A stretch of 64,000 bases of DNA from Oasisia sp. SBJ-2009 (taxonomy: Eukaryota > Annelida > Polychaeta > Sabellida > Siboglinidae): the NCBI GenBank assembly GCA_964017155.1, contig OZ024864.1:32153432-32217431 (forward strand), written 5' to 3'. This document shows positions 59,501-64,000 of this stretch, in pieces. Every line of letters begins with the position of its first letter. Position 1 is the stretch's first letter. Made by a program: the position numbers and the translations under genes. The notes below the pieces were generated by a model. The model did not search any database. It saw nothing but the letters and a program-made list of their open reading frames with translations, and had not been told where the DNA came from.

Positions 59501-60058
59501 GCCCGGGCCGCTCGGGGCCGCCCTGAGAAGCCTGTAGAATGCGACGCCTGCCACAGTCGTGAGACTCTAGCGCACATCTTACAAACCTGTCCTCGAACGC
59601 ATAAACCGCGGATCGAACGCCACGACCGCGTAAACAAGTATCTAACGGAGGTAGTTCGGAAAAGCGGCTTCACCACGCGCGTAGAGCCCGCGATTCCGAC
59701 GCCTGCCGGGATGCGGTACCCAGACCTCGTGGTCTGGAAGAATGGGCTCTGTGTTGTAGTTGACACGACCATTGTATCTGACCATAAACCCCCTGACGAC
59801 GCGCACGAGCGTAAAGTCAAATACTATGACCAGCCCGCGATACGGGACTGGTGCGAACTAGTATCTGGGGTCGCCGCTGACGAAGTGAAATTCTCAGCGT
59901 GCGTGCTAACGTGGCGCGGAGTCCCGTCCCAACGCTCGGTACGGGAACTCCGCACTCTCGGTGTAACTAAGACTAACTGGGTGTTACTAAGTGTGAAGAC
60001 TCTAGAGGGTGGACATGCGTCCTACTCTCATTTCACGAAAGCGACCGTCGCTTTCTGA
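56540..60058 (+). CDS. R2-clade non-LTR retrotransposon polyprotein (zinc finger, Myb, RT, restriction-like endonuclease)
   Basis: One uninterrupted 1,172-aa ORF with the full R2 order. A C2H2 finger (C33, C36, H49, H54) is followed by a Myb-like helix region with RWSQEE and GRTSEAIKSHRR (about 77-130). A linker with three ATRVAE repeats at 32-residue spacing comes next. The RT has LVPKNLTGLEPKDFRPIT, LDVSKAFDSVSHDS, GVRQGDPLSPVLFN, catalytic FADD near 695 and YKYLG. Near 1001 is a Cys-His knuckle (CDACHSRETLAHILQTC). The C-terminal restriction-like endonuclease has PD near 1060 and VVVDTT downstream. R2 proteins nick 28S rDNA and prime reverse transcription at the nick. One N-terminal finger fits the R2-D type. 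Length is typical and there are no stops, so it may be recent or active. It does not sit in 28S here. Confidence 0.93.
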   Translation: MIKGPPAGGTLRMESEGLGTASSIGDGIDGGYCPVCGKTYKGRRGMRIHWRMAHPESYHSCVSTRMAWAESAGKTKARWSQEETSALALHESRLVRRGSPTGRGTINEQLAKLMSGRTSEAIKSHRRAESYRDLVAAYERMGGVPGTRELPREAVEKVDARRRLRPRAPRGREETEQASSDAATRVAEACSPGSHPEPKDENEREWDDQTSKHPATRVAEAGHHGPYPAISEESDRTGADPAQQLPATRVAELDPDWLPAGSDSELDSDRENQPEPDLVTLGELPSTRDIGTPECVRHSAYRDRVENGGEYNWQDPLIEALLEQALSAGIDPMLVQVAIENSPENSDSLQRLIDKDLMGLFPPIEKPSLRGRPGPPRRTAQTARAKRREAYARIQSLYKSSRSSCARTVLNGTWRTPVPQLSIQTQMAFWRPLLETASKRDSRRPPVGVNQKWAMVEPITELEVRRHLGNIKDGAAGPDNCGRKDLRKLSAVSLACRFNIWLLTGKAPEAFKRGITVLVPKNLTGLEPKDFRPITMGSILCRLFHKLLAERVENLYEISGSQKAFRKGDGLAENVYILTNVVADRKARSQASNLAFLDVSKAFDSVSHDSIFLAAASAGIPEPLVRYIRSVYTGSTTRLRVSGEMSQDIMVQRGVRQGDPLSPVLFNSVVDLALRQIDQKIGLSVGTENLSCLAFADDLVLLATTPKGLQTQFERIELALGECGLDLNAAKSATIRIDVSGKSKQWVCNPTGFLRTKEGQVMRALKVTEDYKYLGNAISSASRTKGSTVQELQRGIAELSRAPLKAEQRLFILRTNLIPSLYHTAVLGCIYKKTLKFLDQITRAAVRSWLRLPHDVPLGYFHAHSGDGGLDVPPLSLTIPLLRTKRMGRLVASSDPIARAVAGLPIFARERRRWSQPLAAFGVSIRDRTGVRKAMGLGLHMSVDGRGLTGSLETGFVNKWMVSGGPLLSGHSFINCVRLKCNLPYTKARAARGRPEKPVECDACHSRETLAHILQTCPRTHKPRIERHDRVNKYLTEVVRKSGFTTRVEPAIPTPAGMRYPDLVVWKNGLCVVVDTTIVSDHKPPDDAHERKVKYYDQPAIRDWCELVSGVAADEVKFSACVLTWRGVPSQRSVRELRTLGVTKTNWVLLSVKTLEGGHASYSHFTKATVAF

Positions 60059-60077
60059 AGCCATCTATGAAGGCGCG

Positions 60078-60101
60078 CCATCCGCACGGAAATGCGGATG
60101 G
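60078..60101 (+). other. Perfect hairpin just downstream of the R2-like ORF
   Basis: CCATCCGCA and TGCGGATGG form a 9-bp perfect stem with a 6-base loop, 20 bases past the stop codon. AGTATATACT, a 10-bp palindrome, follows at about 60106. R2 3' UTRs are structured and recognised by the protein, so this may be the 3' UTR. Its boundary with the next LINE is not resolved. Confidence 0.5.
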
Positions 60102-60180
60102 TCGGAGTATATACTGCGAGGCCGTTCCTCATCGTCTTGCTCTCGGAGACGGAAAACAAACTGAGATAATTCGAGTACCA

Positions 60181-60843
60181 ATGTCACTCATTACTGCTGA
60201 TGTTGCTACAACGACAGCCGCCAAATTCGTGCCTACACGTCTCGCCATCTCCTCTGAACGCTGTAGATCATCCCAGAGCTCAACATCTCCGCCAATCACT
60301 CCTCTACAATCTGCGGCGTCAATCTCGATTGAATCAGCGATCACTTCCCTGATGGGCTCGCCCCCTGCTCCACAACAGTCAGTCGAGACCACTACATCTA
60401 TTACGCCTACCGGTAACACATCTTCGCCACTGTGGACCGACGTTGTCTCCAAGAAACCACGCAAGCCATCAACGAAAACGTATGTGTCATCTGTTAGTGT
60501 TAAGCAACACAAAACGCATCAAATGACCACTGGAAAATCGTCCGTCAAGTGTGGACTCAAATGTGCTCCCGCTCGACTTGTATCGGCGGATTACTTTTTA
60601 ACCGGTTTTCATACCGACACATCATGTGTGGACGTCTCGACGTATGTGTCTTCTAACTTGAAGATGAAGTGCACCTGTGAACGCATTCCATCAACTCACA
60701 ACTACTACGCCTCTTTCAAACTGTGTGTCGACATTGGCAGACCGAACACTCTCTATGACGCCAACCTTTGGCCAGTTGGCACTAAGATTGGTCGATACTT
60801 TCCTCCAAGGAAACACAACACAGCTAATTCGACACACCTATAG
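60181..60843 (+). CDS. APE-type LINE ORF1 (putative nucleic-acid-binding protein)
   Basis: The frame is open from 60067, but the first 38 codons probably belong to the R2 3' UTR; the ATG at 60181 (MSLITADVATTT) is the better start. The product has a Ser/Thr/Pro-rich N-terminal half, WTDVVSKKPRKP in the middle, and ends with a folded region DYFLTGFHTDTSC...VSTY and LWPVGTKIGRYFPPR. That C-terminus recalls ORF1 proteins of CR1/L2-like LINEs. No gag knuckle is seen. The function is inferred from position before an endonuclease ORF. Confidence 0.6.
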   Translation: MSLITADVATTTAAKFVPTRLAISSERCRSSQSSTSPPITPLQSAASISIESAITSLMGSPPAPQQSVETTTSITPTGNTSSPLWTDVVSKKPRKPSTKTYVSSVSVKQHKTHQMTTGKSSVKCGLKCAPARLVSADYFLTGFHTDTSCVDVSTYVSSNLKMKCTCERIPSTHNYYASFKLCVDIGRPNTLYDANLWPVGTKIGRYFPPRKHNTANSTHL

Positions 60844-62267
60844 ACTGTCGTATACGTATTGCTTCCTTTAATGCGAGAAGCATACGGAACAGTTCACTTG
60901 ATTTGATTAACATTTTAACTGCATGTGATATACTTGCTGTGCAAGAACATTGGCTTCCCAAACAGAGCCTTTCATATATTAATTCTTTGCACTCTGACTT
61001 CAGTGCTAGGGGCATTAGCTCCATCGATTATGGTGATGGCTTCAGTGGTCGTCCTCACGGTGGTCTTTGTTTTTTATGGCGAAGATCACTTGACCCATCC
61101 ATCGAAATTTTGGTTTATGACGACGAGAAAAGACTTCTTGGTCTAAAAATCACTACTTTTAATGCCACAATTCTTGTTCTTAATGTATATCTACCATATC
61201 AGAGCGATGATAATGTTGATGAATATCAAGCTATTTTAGGCAAGATCCAAGCCATAACTGACTCATTTGATTCAAGTAATATTTTTATTGTTGGAGACTT
61301 TAATGCTGATTTAATCAAGACTAGCTTATTTTCACCATTTCTAAATTCTTTTATTAGTGAATGCCACTTTATCCCAAGTGACATTAAGTATCTTCCCCCC
61401 GATTCGTTTACATATGTTAGTGACGCCCATGGCTCTAGGAGCTGGCTGGATCATGTGCTTTGCACCCACTCCAGTCACTCATCTGTCTCTGATATGGTAA
61501 TTAATTATGACTGTGTCTCTTCGGATCATTTTCCTCTATCGTTTACCATTTCTATCAAATTACTACCCACTTCTGAATCATCCACTACGCAACAAACTTG
61601 TAAGCCCAGTCCCATGTGGGATTGTGCTTCCTCCCATGACCTTCTCAACTATTACAACAATTCTGGTTCTCTTTTATCCGGCATTGACGTACCACATGCT
61701 GCTCTAAGTTGTACCAATCCTAACTGCCATGATGTAGCCCATCAGCTGCTCTTGTGCAAATTTTATAATGATATCATACATTCTCTTACGGATGCTTCCG
61801 ATGTCATTCCTACTAAAACGTATAACACATCCCGAAAATTCAATGTTCCTGGTTGGAACGACCTAGTCAGGGACTCTCATCAAGCTGCCAGAGAAACTTT
61901 TCTCATCTGGCGGTCTGCTGGGAGTCCGAGACATGGTTCTTTGTATGACTTAATGAAAATTAAACGTGCCCAGTTTAAACGCAACAAAAGACATTGCGAA
62001 AAAAATGCTGAATCTCTTAAAGCGGAGCGACTAGCTTCCAATCTGAGCAGCCATGATTTAAAAAACTTTTGGAAGGGCATCAAACAAGCAAACAATGCCA
62101 GGTTACCTAACCCCAGTAATGTTGGAGGTGCCTGTGGTGCTGAAAACGTCAGAAATATGTGGCTTCAACATTACCAATCACTGCTTAACTCTGTACCCGA
62201 GTCTACTGTTCACATTCATAAGATTGACATGTATTGTAGCAATATTCAACTTAGCGACAATATCTAA
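60827..62267 (+). CDS. APE-type LINE ORF2, 5' part only (endonuclease; RT missing)
   Basis: The frame opens immediately after a TAA at 60824-60826 and overlaps the last codons of ORF1; no ATG precedes the first core strand RIRIASFNARSI. Endonuclease motifs are in order: LAVQEHWLP, GRPHGGLCFLWRRS, LNVYLPYQ, GDFNAD, SWLDHVLC and SSDHFPL (catalytic Glu, Asp/Asn and His). The region after the endonuclease reaches VRNMWLQHYQSLLNSVPE and stops at 62267, before any RT motif. The frame ends where sequence changes to the gypsy-associated DNA, so RT was cut off by that insertion or by truncation. Confidence 0.8.
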
Positions 62268-62372
62268 GTTCTGGCACTCTCTTCTTTGGTCGGTCTCGAC
62301 TTCTTTGGTATTGTGTCTGTTTCCTCCAATAATAAACAAACCGTTGTTTAATGACCAAGATTGATCGTTCAA
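62268..62372. other. Junction DNA between the LINE and the gypsy LTR
   Basis: About 105 bases that match neither the LINE frame nor a recognised LTR end. It may be the remainder of the LTR (if the LTR is about 490 bp) or older flanking DNA. No target-site duplication can be tested, because the other end of the gypsy element is outside the window. Confidence 0.35.
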
Positions 62373-62757
62373 TGTAAGTAGTAAGGATTTAAGATACAGA
62401 TAAAGACGCAGCCTAAATACAAGGACTCGTAAATACAACGCAATCCGTGAGACGGCGCCACTGAGGCCGGCCAGTCTGTTTACCGGTGACTAGGGACAGA
62501 GAAGATCCCCATTCCACGTGAGTATACTGTGTGCCTGGTGACGCGATCACCGGTGGCGGCGTAAGGTACAGCCTACAGGAATGGTGAAGATGTTTGCTCT
62601 CTGCAATACGTAAGTAAGCCGTACACTTATCTAACTCCATTAACTTGACTACTGTAACATAATGCGACTCGGACTCGGGATGGCAGTGTTGTAACTCGAT
62701 CTGTTTATTGGTTGGGCGTGTACACATGCGCGGTAGCTAGTCAAGCTAAATACTACA
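62373..62757 (-). mobile_element. Ty3/gypsy 3' LTR (385 bp by end motifs)
   Basis: On the minus strand a purine tract GAAAGAAAGGGAGA is followed directly by TGTAGTATTTAG, the expected PPT-LTR junction. The LTR ends ...TACTACTTACA, an imperfect complement of its start. An AATAAA lies near 62704. The left boundary is less sure than the right. Confidence 0.65.
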
Positions 62758-62769
62758 TCTCCCTTTCTT

Positions 62770-63963
62770 TCAAGGAAAAGTATGTTTACTATGAAACCAA
62801 ATAAAAACCAAATCGCTGGCTTGCCCTGACAACAACGGCTTTTGATCGACGTGAACCACGTAGTACTGGACATCCACGAACTGTGTCGGGAGTGTGACGT
62901 AGCCTTCCACTTTGATTGGGTGATGTGTGTACGACTTGAATTTGCGAGCGGTCTTCGTTATTGGTGTATCGCAGAGCATATCTTTGAACACTTTGTACGG
63001 CAACAAAGATTTCGTGGCGCCGGTGTCTATTTGCATATCGATGTGAAATCCATCTACTTCTATGCATTCCCACCAGTCGTGTTTGCCTACGTCAGTGACG
63101 GTATTGATCAGATGTGCGCCGCCATCATCATCTGATTCCTCAGAGCCACACATTTCCTCCACCATGTGGGCGCTCGCCTTTCTGCGGCACATCGCCGCGA
63201 AATGTCCCTTCTTACGACAGTAATTGCAGTTACTGTCTTTGGCGGGGCAACGTGCGTGATTGCGGTCATACCCGCATTTCATGCATTTGTTACCTGAAGC
63301 TTTCTTCTTGAAGCCGTGCTGCATGAACCTGGACTGAGGCCTGTTATACGAACGTCGAGGTGCGTTCGATTTGCCTGTGTTCACAGCATGAACTGTCGGA
63401 TCTTCATCGATGCCGATAGCGCGCATGCTCTCTTGTGATGTCTCGTAGTTTTGGCCGATACCAATGGCCATGTCTAATGTTAGGTCATCACCCTTCTCGA
63501 GACATTTTTCGCGGACAGCAGCGTGCGATGCTCGTAGCACAATCGCATCTCGCAGCATGCGGTTTTCTTCTACGTAGCCACAGTCTTTTACGAGGATGCG
63601 GAGGTCTGTGACAAAGTTGTCAAACTTTTCTCCCGCATCTTGTTTCCTGCGATTGAACGATACTGTCGCACGGATGTGGTTTTTCATAGGTGCGACATAC
63701 TGCGCGTATTTGGCGTACACACCCTCCAGAGTGGCGTTCTCCGCGGGAGTGTCGTCCGTCGCAGGCGTCCATACGAATGTCTCGTATATTTCACGACCTT
63801 TATCCCTGATGTATGTCATAAGGTAATTTACCTTCTGATCTTCTGTCTTAGAGGCGAGGGGACCCTTGAACGTAAAGTCGCAGTGCTGTCGAAAGCGGCG
63901 CCATTCTGTTGCGAGATTGGCCGTTTGCCAATTCATGCAAGGTTTATCGCCGGCGTTCGCCAT
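62770..63963 (-). CDS. Ty3/gypsy retrotransposon Gag-protease fragment (RT and integrase deleted)
   Basis: A 397-aa minus-strand ORF starting MANAGDKPCMNWQ. The capsid-like region has WRRFRQHCDFTF and VSFNRRKQDAGEKFDNFVTD, typical of gypsy Gag. Two Cys/His knuckles follow: CMKCGYDRNHARC (irregular) and CNYCRKKGHFAAMC (regular CCHC). The retropepsin part has FHIDMQIDTGATKSLLP with the catalytic Asp, and later QKPLLSGQASDL. Where RT should begin, the frame reads into about 13 unrelated codons and stops next to the PPT. The element is an internal deletion derivative and not autonomous. The 5' LTR and primer-binding site lie past position 64000. Confidence 0.85.
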   Translation of the reverse strand: MANAGDKPCMNWQTANLATEWRRFRQHCDFTFKGPLASKTEDQKVNYLMTYIRDKGREIYETFVWTPATDDTPAENATLEGVYAKYAQYVAPMKNHIRATVSFNRRKQDAGEKFDNFVTDLRILVKDCGYVEENRMLRDAIVLRASHAAVREKCLEKGDDLTLDMAIGIGQNYETSQESMRAIGIDEDPTVHAVNTGKSNAPRRSYNRPQSRFMQHGFKKKASGNKCMKCGYDRNHARCPAKDSNCNYCRKKGHFAAMCRRKASAHMVEEMCGSEESDDDGGAHLINTVTDVGKHDWWECIEVDGFHIDMQIDTGATKSLLPYKVFKDMLCDTPITKTARKFKSYTHHPIKVEGYVTLPTQFVDVQYYVVHVDQKPLLSGQASDLVFIWFHSKHTFP

Positions 63964-64000
63964 GTTGACTGCCTGGCCGGACAGTTCTGGTAAACACTCA

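Noticed and set aside
59116..59820. 234-aa antisense ORF inside the R2-like gene, and other antisense frames at 57030-58842
   Set aside because: Shadows of the sense ORF with no recognisable motifs.

Overview
The window is eukaryotic and animal-like: AT-rich DNA, short phase-matched exons in long introns, tRNA-derived SINEs, microsatellites, TTAA-flanked DNA elements, and R2-type, APE-type and Ty3/gypsy retroelements. The long PARP14-like gene and the SINE style suggest a marine invertebrate, possibly a mollusc or another lophotrochozoan. The taxon is an inference; nothing in the sequence fixes it.

Positions 1-47,554 hold one large minus-strand gene, a PARP14-like ADP-ribosylation gene. I rebuilt 18 coding exons (about 1,300 codons) by reading splice sites and phases. 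From N- to C-terminus it encodes five RRM-like domains, a KH-like region and macrodomain 1, then a partial macrodomain 2 and the first part of macrodomain 3. It then leaves the window at the left edge, so the catalytic ART domain, if present, lies outside. The exon phases agree from the ATG at 47,554 to the donor at position 24. The first intron is about 16.4 kb.

The introns carry most of the repeats. They include a 2.7/3.8-kb tandem duplication with an expanded 32-bp minisatellite (23,973-30,515), a CAGG-type array beside an exon (20,690-21,350), and decayed LINE fragments. They also hold TTAA-flanked long-inverted-repeat elements, SINEs, and a broken AT-hook gene nested in intron 1. A LINE/SINE-type tail directly abuts one 3' splice site.

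Positions 47,600-55,640 are mostly intergenic, with SINEs, one TTAA-element arm and a palindromic MITE. Positions 55,650-64,000 are a GC-richer nest of retroelements. It starts with a fragment of 28S rDNA spanning the R2 target site. Next come an intact 1,172-aa R2-clade ORF (zinc finger, Myb, RT, restriction-like endonuclease), a 3'-truncated APE-type LINE (ORF1 plus the ORF2 endonuclease), and a minus-strand Ty3/gypsy element. The gypsy element keeps gag and protease but has lost RT and integrase before its 3' LTR.
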